From Tyto alba (lineage: Eukaryota > Chordata > Aves > Strigiformes > Tytonidae), in the NCBI RefSeq assembly GCF_018691265.1, contig NW_024881316.1, positions 28,145,319 through 28,209,318 of the forward strand: a stretch of DNA of 64,000 nucleotides. Reading direction: 5' to 3'. Below, in pieces: positions 1 through 10,675 of the stretch. Within the stretch, counting starts at the first letter, position 1. Each line of letters begins with the position of its first letter. A program made the translations under genes and the position numbers. The notes beneath the pieces are model-generated. The model was not told the origin of the DNA. It searched no databases and worked only from the letters and a program-made list of their open reading frames with translations.

Positions 1-1614
1 ATTAATTAAATTCTTTATAATTAACACAGAGGAATCTCCTCTAATTTTGAAGATTCAAATTTTAAGAATTTTTTTTTAAACCTCCATGTATATCAAGACC
101 ATCCTTAAAATATCCTTACTGAATAAGACATTTTAGGGGTAATCTAGCACAATGAATAATTAAAGAGAAACATCCTAGTAAGTCAAAAAAGACTTACAGA
201 AGTCACACTTTTGCAATGACAGTATTGGGGCAGAATTTACCCAGTGATTTGTTAGACTTATCTTGTTCATGTGCTAATGTAAACAGCTCTGACTGTGACT
301 TTTTTGGAATAGTTGTGCGTCCCTGACAAAATATAAAATTAACAAATATCAAGGTCATGAATGAACAAAGATGAAATTTCCCTCACTACCTATTTTCTCA
401 GAATCTTTCAATGTCTTTGGGGACAAATGGAAAGACACCATTTTAATTAATGTCTTCTGGGTTAAGCTGAAAATTCTGACTGAGATGCAGATCTTTGCTG
501 CATGTCCCGTCTCCCTCCCCAGCTCAGCCTCCTGGCCTCGGTGCACTTGTTTCCTGACTGAGCAGCAACACTGCAAAGATGCCCCTGCCCAGAGCAGCAC
601 AGTACACTGAGAGACCATCCAGTGGTAAAAGCATCCAAGTCACAAATGTAACATAATACTGTCAAATAATAAATTAAACAAATTTCAGTAATAATTTGTA
701 AAACACCTTGCCTGCACAGCACTAAGGCCATGAAATGAAAATGTTACAGCTTTAAAGATAAATGTGGTTTTCATACAAGAAAGATTAAGTGTTTTCCTGA
801 ATCATTAACAACCTCAGTGTCAAATGCCTACACACTCCGAGAGCCATGACAAGTAGATGTGGGGTTCCTAATAAGCCGATCCACTCAAACACAAAATCAG
901 TTAGTATCAACCAATCTTTAAGCACAGTCTTCACTAGAACCAAAAACTGCAAAATAAATCTGAGCAAGAACTCATTCAAATAAGCTTCTTGAGCCCTACC
1001 TCCACCATTCCCATTAAAGGTAAAAATCTTGCCTCCAGCAACTACTTTAAAATCTATTCTACTCCTTCCAGACATGGTCACACTATCAGGAGCTGGACCA
1101 CTCCAAAGCTGAAATAAAACATTTCCAGAGTCACAGTCAGGGTGGTAAACAGACACTCTGAATCTCCTCTGCCATCTATTAGCTATTTTTATGTTGAAGG
1201 GGGACTTTCAAGAAAAGATCAGGTCTCTACAACCATGAAAATGATGCATTATTATATGTTACTTAACTATTTAAAACACCCTTTTCCTACCTACCTTGCC
1301 TTGTTTAGGTCACTATAGCTACTACACCCAACACTGTAACTCTCTAATATACAGAATACTCAAGCATTTGGGACAATATTTATAGAACAAAGCAGAATTC
1401 AGCTTCTGAGAAAAGCGGTGTAGGAGACCTGCTGAGATAAAGTCTTTCAAGAGTTAGTTTAACTCTGAACTTTGTAAGACCTACTGATTATTGACACAGT
1501 GTTAATTCCATTTACATATATTTTAGGTACTTAATGAATATCTATTCAGTATACATGCACATAATTCCATATTATATTGCTTTCAACGTGGGCAGTATTA
1601 CAAAGACCTCAAAC
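1..1614 (-). other. ARHGEF10: ARHGEF10 intron at the left edge
   Basis: AT-rich sequence downstream of the last visible exon. I searched the minus strand for the next expected coding block (a second IYDDV followed by an acidic and WSSSEFESY-like segment) and did not find it. A 123-codon minus-strand open frame at 785-1156 has no recognisable features. Confidence 0.6.
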
Positions 1615-1671
1615 CTGGTTCAGAGTCTGAATTTTCTCTTGGCACATCATCATAAATTACTTCATCTGGGT
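1615..1671 (-). CDS. ARHGEF10: ARHGEF10 coding exon with the VIYDDVPRENSDSEP block (last visible)
   Basis: 57 nt between a very long pyrimidine-rich acceptor ending TTTTGCTTTTAG and donor AACCAG|GTTTGA. It begins with AC, completing Asn from the previous exon, and encodes PDEVIYDDVPRENSDSEP plus one G (phase 1). IYDDVPRENSDSEP matches the human segment I remember. The YDDV motif recurs in the next human exon, which I could not find in the remaining 1.6 kb, so the gene continues past the left edge of the window. Confidence 0.93.
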
Positions 1672-1796
1672 CTAAAAGCAAAATAGAAAAAAAAATAAAC
1701 AAAACAAATGAGAAACCCTCTAAAATTTGAATGAGACCAATAAACAGTGTTTAACAGGCATTTGGACAATGACCTTAACAACAGTGCTTTAGCTTT

Positions 1797-1885
1797 TGTT
1801 CAGGCCTGAAGCAGACAGGCAGTTGGACTAGATGATCACTGTAGGTCCCTCCCAGCTGAAATAGTCTATTCTATTCTAAATAATT
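1797..1885 (+). repeat. CR1-type LINE 3' end fragment
   Basis: The plus strand carries TTGGACTAGATGATCACTG, then TAGGTCCCTCCCAGCTGAAA and a degenerate ATTCTATTCTA tail. This is the characteristic 3' end of avian CR1 elements (ggactagatgatc...ggtcccttccaac...attctatg). It lies in the intron between the 2788-2867 and 1615-1671 exons. Confidence 0.8.
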
Positions 1886-2787
1886 TTGGTTATATTGGCA
1901 TATACGAATACAATGGTGACATGACACATTCTCTATTAGCATTTTGCTAGTACATCTAATTATCATTCAAATAACGCAATAATGCACAAAACCAGTATGT
2001 GGTATTTGTGAAATTTCTCACAGCTTTATCTACATTGTTTATGATGACCTTTGGTGGCCTAAAAATAGAAATGCACTTCCACAGGCAACATTTATCTCTC
2101 CTTTTTAGAGCAGTATGGAATGTTCTGTGCTTGTCAAGGGCTGCTCATTGCCTTACTAAATGGCTGTAGAGAAGCTGTAATAAACACTTTTTTTTAAAAA
2201 GAACCAAAACTAAATAATGTAATGATCATTGTAGTACATTAAGAGGCAAAACGAGGATGCAAATTCATCAGTCACTTCAAGTGACCTGTAAGATGAACCT
2301 CCATCCCAGTGTGAACAGATGAGAACAGGCAGGATAACCTGTCCTCAAACCACATGGGCTCTGTTCTGGTTCAAAGTGCAGCTGCCAGCCAAGAGCCAAG
2401 CAGACATACCAAGAAAAAGTGTCAATTCCTTCTCTTCCACTGTCTCCAGTAACTTATTTGCCAGTTACTGCATGAGAAGAACAATTTCATATACAGCCAC
2501 AGTATGACACAGACTCTGAAGTGGAACAAATTTCCACTCTATGTGTATTGATGAAGCCAAATGATTCCACACACTACAAAAAGCACTCCACAGAAAAGTA
2601 AGTGCCAACTTTATTCTAAAATATGCAACTTTATTATGCTGCTGGACATTCTGGAATATATCTGAAAAAATACAATAAAACTTAACATGAACATTCCTCT
2701 AAAACAGATTAATACACACATACTGTTGACCACAACTTAAAACTAACCTTCTTCTATCGTTGTACTTCAGTGCTTACTGATACTTAC

Positions 2788-2867
2788 TTTCCATCCATGC
2801 TGTATTTGCAGGATCTGCAACCCACTTGGCCAGAGCATCATCCTCTCTCTTGGCCTGGTTATCTTCA
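2788..2867 (-). CDS. ARHGEF10: ARHGEF10 coding exon with the ADPANTAWME block
   Basis: 80 nt between acceptor TTTTTTTCAAG and consensus donor GGAAA|GTAAGT. It starts with T (third base of the Ser codon), contains 26 codons and ends with A (first base of Asn). The peptide EDNQAKREDDALAKWVADPANTAWME aligns with the remembered human block ending ALARWAADPANTAWMEN. This is one of the strongest identifiers of ARHGEF10 in the window. No stop or frameshift. Confidence 0.95.
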
Positions 2868-3164
2868 CTTGAAAAAAACAGCCATAAAATAAAAGCATTA
2901 AAAGCTACACCACAATATTTTTAAGCAACTGTGAAGACAAGACAATAAATATCTTGCTGCCTTCCGGTTACCACTCAGAGGCTTCTGATTACTCAAAATT
3001 ACATACTGAACCAGTGTTTAAGAGATTAATAATCTACTCTATTTAACCATCTGACAATTTTAGTCAAGAAATTGAAAATACTTCCCTTCCAATCTCAAAT
3101 ATTTTGCTTTTGAGTTCTACCAGAACACAGAAACCTCTCTCTTAGAAAGCAGTGGAGAGAGCAC

Positions 3165-3855
3165 TGCTCTTTCACTGTAAATAAGACTAAAGATGTTCTG
3201 GACTGCATCAGGAGTCATCGGGCTTGATGAGGCTGTTATCCTCTCTGCTTGGTGCTGGTGAAGCTGAAGCTGCAGGAGCACATCCAATTTTGGCTTCCCA
3301 CCACTCTCCTTCTAGAGAGCTGTGGAGAAATTGAATCCACCTCTAGAGAAACATGGAGAAATTAAAATTGTGGACTAAAGCATATGGCCTACAAGGAAAG
3401 ATGTGGAAGACACAGAGCTTATTTAGTCTGGTGAAAAGGATGCTACAGGGTGATCCAACAGCAGCTACAACTATCTGAAAGAGAGCTACAGAGGTGATGA
3501 AGACGTTTTGGGGTTTTGGTTTGGTTTTGTTTGAGTTTGTTTTGAGGTTTTGGGGGCTGATTTTTTTTTTTTTTTCAGTGCCACATGATACACAAGGGTC
3601 AACAAACCGTACGTTGGAAGATTTGGTTTGGATACTAGGGGGAAAAAAAAAAAAAAAAAAAAAAAAAAATCACCAAAGGGTGACAGTACAGCAGGGAAGA
3701 CTGCCCAGGAAAGCTGCAGCATCTCCATCCTTGGAGGTTTTCAAGGCCATAGCTGATCTAATAGCATGTTGGCAGTGATCCTACTGAAAGCAGCAGGCTA
3801 GACTACAAGATCTCCTGCAGCTGACATGGCTATAACTCTAAAACTCTAAAACCTA
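3165..3855 (+). repeat. CR1-type LINE fragment interrupted by a T/G-rich stretch and an A run
   Basis: Plus-strand similarity to CR1 3' regions: CTACAAGGAAAGATGTGGAAG, TTTAGTCTGGTGAAAAGGATG, then TTGGAGGTTTTCAAGGCCA, GCTAGACTACAAGATCTCC and an ACTCTAAAACTCTAAAACC-like tail. The body is interrupted by a T/G simple stretch (3504-3560) and a 27-nt A run (3643-3669). The copy is old and diverged. It lies within an ARHGEF10 intron, in antisense orientation to the gene. Confidence 0.65.
3504..3560. repeat. T/G-rich low-complexity stretch
   Basis: Irregular TTTTGGGGTTTTGGTTTGG-type repeats, about 57 nt. Complementary A/C-rich stretches of the same character occur at 13627-13692, 39590-39645, 47808-47870 and 50590-50645. 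Confidence 0.6.
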
Positions 3856-4061
3856 GTTCCTTCAAAAATGTCATGCACAGTTACACATAGGAGACCTCAA
3901 CCAGTGCTGATTTTGGTACACAACCAGAGTTAGAGTTCAGAAAAACAAAAATAAACAAACATGGAAGCATCACACAAGAAAAATAAAATACTTATCAAAT
4001 GTAAGCTTTCTCAGGAATTAAGGTTTTACAGATCATTAAAACATGCTGAATTGACAATCAC

Positions 4062-4125
4062 CTATTTTGAGGCTCCTCCGAGTTTACAGAATTATATTGA
4101 CATTCTTCAGTTGCTGACTGTGTAC
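4062..4125 (-). CDS. ARHGEF10: ARHGEF10 small coding exon (64 nt)
   Basis: A 64-nt exon between a long T-rich acceptor (TTTTCCTATTTAACAG) and donor AATAG|GTGATT. It starts with GT, completing the Gly codon from the 5260-5550 exon, carries 20 codons (TQSATEECQYNSVNSEEPQN) and leaves AG, which pairs with T of the next exon to form Ser. The SEEPQNS-ED sequence across the junction parallels the S-SEEPPTSED segment I recall in the human protein. The rest is weakly conserved. It is too short to appear as an independent reading frame; phase compatibility on both sides and the junction sequence are the main support. Confidence 0.85.
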
Positions 4126-5259
4126 CTGTTAAATAGGAAAAAAAAAAAAAAATCACCAAAATGCTTGGAATAAAATGTCACATGTGGTTCAAGTGGTACG
4201 TTTTATCATACAAAACTGATATTACTAGTTTACTGCTAATGAATAATCTACTTCTATACAGTATTTTTATTCTTAAACACTAAAAATTTTAGAAGTTTCT
4301 TCACACTAGCCATTTTTGCAAGTGAAAGAATCTAGAGACACAGTAGCTTGGTATAAGAGCTGTTAAAAGGAAATTGCAATGTCTGATGCATTTCATTCTA
4401 ATCTCTCAGATATATATTCCTCTACAGATGATAACAACCACACAAACATTTACCAATGTTCCTAACAGTGGTAGACAGCAAAGACTGCAAAAAAAAAAAA
4501 AAAGTATCACATTACATGGAATTAGAGTAGAATTGCTGCCTAAAGAATAGTATATTCAAAGTACAAGAAAGAAAAAAAAGGCAGGTTAAGGGGAGCTTTC
4601 TGCTCCTTGTATGAAAGGACAAACAGAATTCGCCTCAAGGAAAAAATCCCACAGCAACTCTAAATCCACAAGGATTGGAAAATAAACAAACAGAAGTGCA
4701 GACAGAAAAGGTAAAATGGACAGGAACTCTGCCAGGACCTAGATAAAGCATCGTAAGATATAAGAAGAAACCATTTTGCTTGAACACTTAAGAATGGCTC
4801 TGGAAATTATTTTATTACATTAAAAGGGAATTAGCAGTAATCATTCTTAATGGCAAGATAAGACGGGAGTCTTTCCTTGTACCACGTGTTGTAATACAGT
4901 GCCAGCAAAACAAAGGTCAAGCAACACAAACTTAAAGAAGGGTTGAGAAAGAACTGACTGTGTATGCACATTTGATTTTTCTTACGCATGTTTACTTAGG
5001 CATCTCAATCTTAGTATGGCAAGCAGAGTCCCGTAGAAGTTGTTGGTTTGGTTTTTTTTAATAAACTGACATTTTTTTTTCCAAGTCTGACATGAAATTT
5101 TAGTTCATACTGCAGAATAGAATTCTTTTTCTCTTTTGACACAAAATCTCCCACACACGTCCAGGCTGAGTGCTACACAATCATTTACAAAACAGCACAG
5201 GTACCTGAGGTTAAACAAGGATTACCCTTCAAATAAAGTAAGGTGTGTAAACATAGTAC

Positions 5260-5550
5260 CTTCTTCATCTACAGAAACACTGCGTATTATGACAGGACTG
5301 GAGTATGCTGGCAGTAGCAAAGGTAAATTAGATGGCACAGCATAGCCACAGGGGACAGGAACAGAATATCCACCGGACAAGTTTGGACTTGCACATTCAT
5401 CTTGAGGACTTGGTTCTGGTGATGAGGGTGGATCTTTGTCTTGGATTGGTGAAATATTTATGACTGAGTAGGGATTTACTTTGGCTGGAATGCCTTCTGC
5501 AGCAGGTTCTGATGTTTGTAGCTTTTCACTGTTTTCTAAGTTATCAGCCC
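5260..5550 (-). CDS. ARHGEF10: ARHGEF10 coding exon with the KVNPYSV and GYAVPSNLPLLLP blocks
   Basis: 291 nt, 96 whole codons, phase 1 on both sides. The acceptor is TTTTTCAACTGAAG. The donor GAAG|GTACTATG is non-ideal at +3 to +5, which may weaken its definition. The peptide contains IPAKVNPYSVINISPIQ, a Ser/Pro-rich linker, then SVPVPCGYAVPSNLPLLLPAYSSPVII, then SVDEE. The KVNPYSV-I and GYAVPSNLPLLLPAYSSPVI segments match my memory of human ARHGEF10 closely, much more than the linkers around them, suggesting a conserved short motif region ahead of the exchange domain. The function of these motifs is not known to me. Confidence 0.95.
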
Positions 5551-6823
5551 CTTCAGTTGAAAAAGTAAACAAAAAAAATATTTTTTTTTTATTTTTCATA
5601 CCTGTTCAAGCTGCTTAATATTGCTCTTTGCAAATATCCTAGTCACTGTTATGATGCTTATTATACAAGTAGCATACGATCTATGACTCAAAATTCCCAC
5701 ATAGTTCCATTTTACAGATGAGGAATACAACAGCAGCAAAATAAGCTGGGTTACAAGGCTGTTTATGGAAAAACAGTAACTGGATTCTAATCCTGAATGG
5801 GAGGATTTCTGAAAAGTAGTGAGGGTCCTCTTTTGCTTGTCATAAGCATACAGCTCAAAACAGCCTCGAACCCTGAAGGCTAAAATCTGGATTCTAAATG
5901 AATTGGGATCTCAAACTGAAATACAAGAAACATTTTCGGAATAGCCATGAGGACAGAAAAAGTTCACTGGAATGGCACTCCTCAAAGAATAGTCCTGAAA
6001 ATGCTGTTAAGGAGAAATAATGTAACTTTCCAAGTTTTCCTCATGGAAAATAAATTATTTTCTGTTACACAAAGTTCTTGTTATTTATTGAGACAAGTTG
6101 AGGTACAGCAGAATGAAAGGCCCCTCTGAAGCAAGCTGCAGAACTGCATCCCAAGCGATTGAAAGTTTTTGAGCTGTAAGTACAACTTCATGAAAGGGTG
6201 AGCAAGCAACAAATTTTCAGGGAAAGATGGTGTTTAAGTTCCAGGTTGTCAAACTGCATAGTCACCTCAAGAGTTATCTGTCTTTAATTGCCAAGACCAC
6301 AATGACTCCACTTACAAAATCAGTTGTAGTCGACTTGAGCAGAACACAGCAATTTCCAGACTACACCCTACACTGGGAACGTCTGCATGTGTTGTAACAA
6401 ACATTTTAATGCTTATTACATGTTTATGAACAGAATTCATACATTCAGACTCCATTTATTTTTTTGTACATCATCTTAAGATCAGCAACTAGCAAGCTTA
6501 GCTGTGAAAGCAGCTTATCCCAAGCCATCCACATGCTATTAGAGTTGCAAGGGTGTAACATTTTCCTGTAGCATGGCGCTGTGACTGAGACCAATCCATT
6601 GGTTTGGATTGGAATCTCACAGGAATTACATGTGATGGTCATTTGCCTTGTCAAATCTACCATGACTGTAACTAGCAGGAATATTCAAAACACTTCTATG
6701 GTATTTCCATGGAAACCTCTTTTCTTTTTACCAGTATTTTTACTGCACTGTCATGAAAAGGCATCCTATAATCAGTCTTGACTATTTAGCCTAGTGGAGG
6801 CACAGCCTGACAGGCTAACTTAC

Positions 6824-6994
6824 CTGTGGCCTTAGCCTCCTGGTGCTCTATGTTATTTCCAGGACCAGGAGGAGGTGGCACAGAGGCTTGTCTGTCTGCT
6901 TCTGGTATCTCATCTCCACTGTCAAAGTCAAACTGTTCTCCCTCATCCTCCTCTTCATCATTCGTACTCGCAGCTTTTGGTTCATGCTCTAGAA
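6824..6994 (-). CDS. ARHGEF10: ARHGEF10 coding exon with the acidic N-terminal block
   Basis: 171 nt between acceptor TTTCTGCACAG and donor CACAG|GTAAGT, phase 1 at both ends. It encodes 56 complete codons: a stretch around HEPKAAST, a run of Asp/Glu (NDEEEDEGEQ), then FDFDSGDEIPEADRQ, then SVPPPPGPG. The FDFDSGDEIPEADRQ block is, from memory, near identical in mammalian ARHGEF10 and has a counterpart in the paralogue ARHGEF10L. The acidic and Pro-rich composition suggests an intrinsically disordered regulatory tail. No frameshift or stop is seen, and the exon joins the next one (5260-5550) with a Gly codon split G|GG. Confidence 0.93.
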
Positions 6995-7575
6995 CTGTGC
7001 AGAAAGACATGCATTTGGTTGTTTGCTCTCACTGATTTCATGGGGACCAGTAAGTGTTCCATATTACAAATGAAGCTTACACAACAAACCCTTAGATTTT
7101 TAGGTTACTGGAACAGAACAAAAGCTCCTTGACATTCTGATAATCTCACACAGTTTTCAATCCTTTAGTGTAAACACTTAAAATACTTGGAAAACAATTA
7201 AGTATTGATAATGCAAATACCCTTGCTTTTGTCATAATGAACCAAAACCAAAACATTTTTAGGAAAACACTTAAGTAGCCAATACTTTAAACAAGAAAAG
7301 TTCAGACTCATTTACTTGTACAGGGACTTTGGGACTTCATAACTTCAAGTCATTTTTCCTTTCTAATTCAAACTTCTAAGTCTATTCTTTCTTAACAGTG
7401 TCAAGATGACAGTGAAAGTAACTTTATTCACACACATCATGAGACACAGCAGACTGCTTTTCCTACTCCAATCTGAAATAGTTTTAAACCAACGACCTGC
7501 AACATGCTATTAGCCCTATTACCACACACAAGGTGCACTCTGGTGGAGGTGGGGGGTTGACTATTCAGTTCTTAC

Positions 7576-7674
7576 CTTTGCAGAAGTGATGGCTGAAGTA
7601 ATTACAGCGTAATATTTTTTTTTTGTCTTTGCTTGTGAAGACCTTGCAACACAGATTTGGCACTGTACACGGAG
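7576..7674 (-). CDS. ARHGEF10: ARHGEF10 candidate cassette exon (99 nt, phase 1-1)
   Basis: The minus strand has a pyrimidine-rich acceptor (CTTCTGCTCCCCCCTCCCCAG) followed by 99 nt without a stop and a strong donor AAAG|GTAAGA at 7576. The exon starts with two bases and ends with one, so it is symmetric (phase 1 to phase 1) and could be included or skipped without changing the frame between exon 2 and the 6824-6994 exon. The peptide is Cys- and Lys-rich, with PCTVPNLCCK near the start, SKDKKKILRCNY in the middle and HHFCK at the end, unlike the acidic flanking regions. I do not recall such an insert in the mammalian protein, so it may be lineage-specific, rare, or an intronic coincidence. 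RNA reads would decide. Confidence 0.3.
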
Positions 7675-7782
7675 CTGGGGAGGGGGGAGCAGAAGGTGCC
7701 GGGCAGTTTTCCTTCATGGTATTGCTCTTACCCACAGGAGCCTGGAGAACCCATGAAGATTTAAACCCTTTCAGTGCCTTAC

Positions 7783-7834
7783 CTACTGCTGGTTTTGCCA
7801 TGCACTCGTATCGCGAGAAGGCTGCCCACAGCAT
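7783..7834 (-). CDS. ARHGEF10 candidate alternative first coding exon
   Basis: On the minus strand an ATG at 7834 opens 17 codons (MLWAAFSRYECMAKPAV) and reaches a good donor, GCAGTAG|GTAAGG, ending at 7783 in phase 1, the same phase as the known exon junctions here. It could splice to the 7674 acceptor (108-nt intron) or directly to the 6994 acceptor in frame. The ATG context is weak (T at -3), and the local GC enrichment at 7.77-8.05 kb is modest. No recognised promoter motif. This is a structural possibility only. Confidence 0.2.
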
Positions 7835-10640
7835 CCACAGCCTCTGTCAGAGACACTGCACAGAGGAGGCACAGCCAGAGCAGCAGCAGGGAGGGATGCC
7901 CAAACCCTCCAGCCTCCTCCCTGCTTCAAGAAACCTTCACTGCAGCTCCCCAAAACAAAAGGGCTTCATCCCTCCCTCCCTAAACCTGCCTTCGCTGCTC
8001 TTCCACCTGCTGGAGGAGAGACTCTTACCAGAGGTCCCCTTGAGGCAGAAATGTCATCTGTGGAAATTTTTTGGCCCAGCTGACCTTCCTCCCAAGCTCT
8101 TCCCCAAACACATGATCAATTCCTAACTTTTACAAAGGTGTTCAACAACGTATTTTAAATGTTATAAAAACCCTCACACAACTATAGCATAAAAGCATAT
8201 ACTAAAATAAACATGTAAATACACCAACATGTTATAAAAATATACATCAAATTAGTAGGGATTCCCCCTCCCCCTCTTCAGGTAACACAATATGAAAAGG
8301 TCTTGCAAGGACAAATGGATCTCCTGAGTCATGATGATATTATCAGCTTTTCCATCATCCAGGACAGGTTTTGTATCTTTATGATAAAACCCACACAAAC
8401 CACAGCTCTAGACTGCTTAGATTGTCATGGTAATCAGCATTCCTGCCAAGGCTTCTGTTTCTTCAGGCAGGCTGAGCCAGCATATTTTATCACAGCCACA
8501 AATAACAAGATCTTTCATGCAGCCTCTCTGCAGGAGAAAAAGTGAACTAATTGCAAAAATAGTAAGGAACAAAAAAGGGGTTATCTTGCATTTATTGTCA
8601 TGGTTTATGGCTGAGGCAGCAGGACATTTAATTTAATTTTGATGCTTTTCAAAAATCCTTCTGTACAAAGTCAGCCTTTAGACTAAGGCTTTTCATTTTT
8701 GCTTTTGTCCATTAGCAATATTTTTTTTCCTGAAAGATGGAAGAGCTCTGCAGGATTTTTTGCAAGTGATTCAAGACAATCACGGCATTCTTTGCCAATT
8801 CAGCATCCATTTGACTAGACTGTACTACTTGCTGCTTGACAGTAACAAGGAAAAGAAAGAAAGGGGGGAAGGGTATGGTGGTGTTTTATTGCTGTTTATT
8901 TCAGTTTCTTTGTGTTTTCAATATGTCTGCATACTTCAAATTTGGAAAACACAAGCCCATGTAATACTAAGTAGAGTGTTTGTGATTACCAGTGTATGAA
9001 ACACCGGTTAGTCATGCAGACTAGGCAGGTAAGTGAGTAGATGGCAGTCACAAGCAGGTAACAGCCACAAAACCACAACTTCTCATGTACATGCACTGCT
9101 ATCTGCCACTCTTCTCACTGTACTATATAAATGAATCACAGCAGCAACCACTTCCAATACATTAAGTAGCTCGGTCTGCACTTCATGTGGTGGGAGGAAG
9201 GGGAAGATGAGGTTATTGGAACGAGTCAATAATTTCTGCAGGATTAGGCCACTTGGAAAACTGGGGCATTGCTGGAGCAAGGCTCCGCTGAAAGCCATGA
9301 ACCCACAGGCTCACTGTAGGTGAATTCTAGACATCAGCAGATGAGAAAGCGTGTGTGAAACATCCAAGCCATGCAGGGAAACGTCGCGGGAGCAGCAGGC
9401 ACCTCTGAGACTTTGTGACTGCTAAGTCAGGATCCAAATACTTCCTTAGGCATATACAGGTAACAGGTATCAGATGCCTGATAACTCGCTACTCTAGCAC
9501 TTTTACACCAATGCAATTCCCCAGGCACTCAAGTCCAGTGCAGTGCCATTTGTCAGAGACAGACAAGACCTGCCACAGGCAAAAAAGGGTAATTTGAGAC
9601 ACTAAAAGCAAAATGACTAGGGACTCAGGAGCAAGACCTGGTCAACTGATACACAATTCCCCTCCAACATGACTCCCGATTCCCCCTAAAAAAGTAACCA
9701 ATGCATATTTTATGATTGTGGGAAGAAATCTTGACATAGGATTAATTTTCTCAACTCGGGTAAAAAAAAAAAAAAATATCGAAGGTACCACCTAATTTTT
9801 ATCTGTTATGGTTGTTAATGCTGCCCTGTTACATTTTTTCAGGAACATTTACTTTGTGTCATAAATAAACAAGGCACAGAACCTTATAATTGGGCACTAC
9901 AGCCTGGAAAGATCCCCTAAATCACATCACTGATGGGACAGTGAGTTAAGATTACAAAACAGATCAAGAAAGAGAGAAATTCCCTTCTCAGATTACATGT
10001 CCTTTAAAAAGGGCAGACTGGAGATAAATATCTTCACTTCAGAAAGTTTTAAAACTGTATTTCAGCCTTGTATCACTTCTGTGTTTTCTTAATTTGGAGG
10101 GATAAACGTTGACCCTTTAAATTTACTGATCCATTCAATCTCATATTCTCCTTTAAGCTTTTAATTTCAAGGGCAAACTATTTCAGTTGGTGGAAAAAGT
10201 ATTTTAATAACAAAAATAAAGAGAGGGTGGGGGGCTTTTTGCTTCAACTGAAGAGCTGCTCAGCACTGCAGATAAATACAATTATGCCATAAAAAAAAAA
10301 AAAAAAGACATCCTGAATAACTACAGTTTTGAAAGTATGCACTTTTCCTACAGTTGTTTGGGTTATGTCAAAACAACATACACACATGAAAGCACTTGTG
10401 AAGTGCCACAATAAATTAGGAAGACACACAGCATCATTACACTTAAGCCGAATCTGGCTAAAAAAAAACCCACCACAGGTCTTGCAAAATTTGATGCTCG
10501 TGAGAGAAAGCCCCAGTTTCTCCAGCACTTTAACTGTAAATCAAAAGGATGAAATAAAAAAATGTATTTCCAGGCAACTGTGCTTGCAGAGATAAGCTGT
10601 GAGGGTGAGGAGGGGACTTCCAAGGTCCCCCTCCTCAAAG

Positions 10641-10672
<32 letters not shown>
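10641..10672. repeat. Poly(A) tract, 32 nt
   Basis: Uninterrupted A run preceded by a purine-rich AAAG. No retrogene or LINE 3' end was recognised immediately upstream, so its origin is unclear. Similar long A runs occur at 3643-3669, 18267-18286, 35477-35498, 37546-37568 and 39241-39270. Confidence 0.8.

Positions 10673-10675
<3 letters not shown>

Noticed and set aside
785..1156. 123-codon minus-strand frame as the next ARHGEF10 exon
   Set aside because: It lacks the IYDDV and WSSSEFESY-like blocks expected there, and no well-placed acceptor/donor pair of the right phase was seen.
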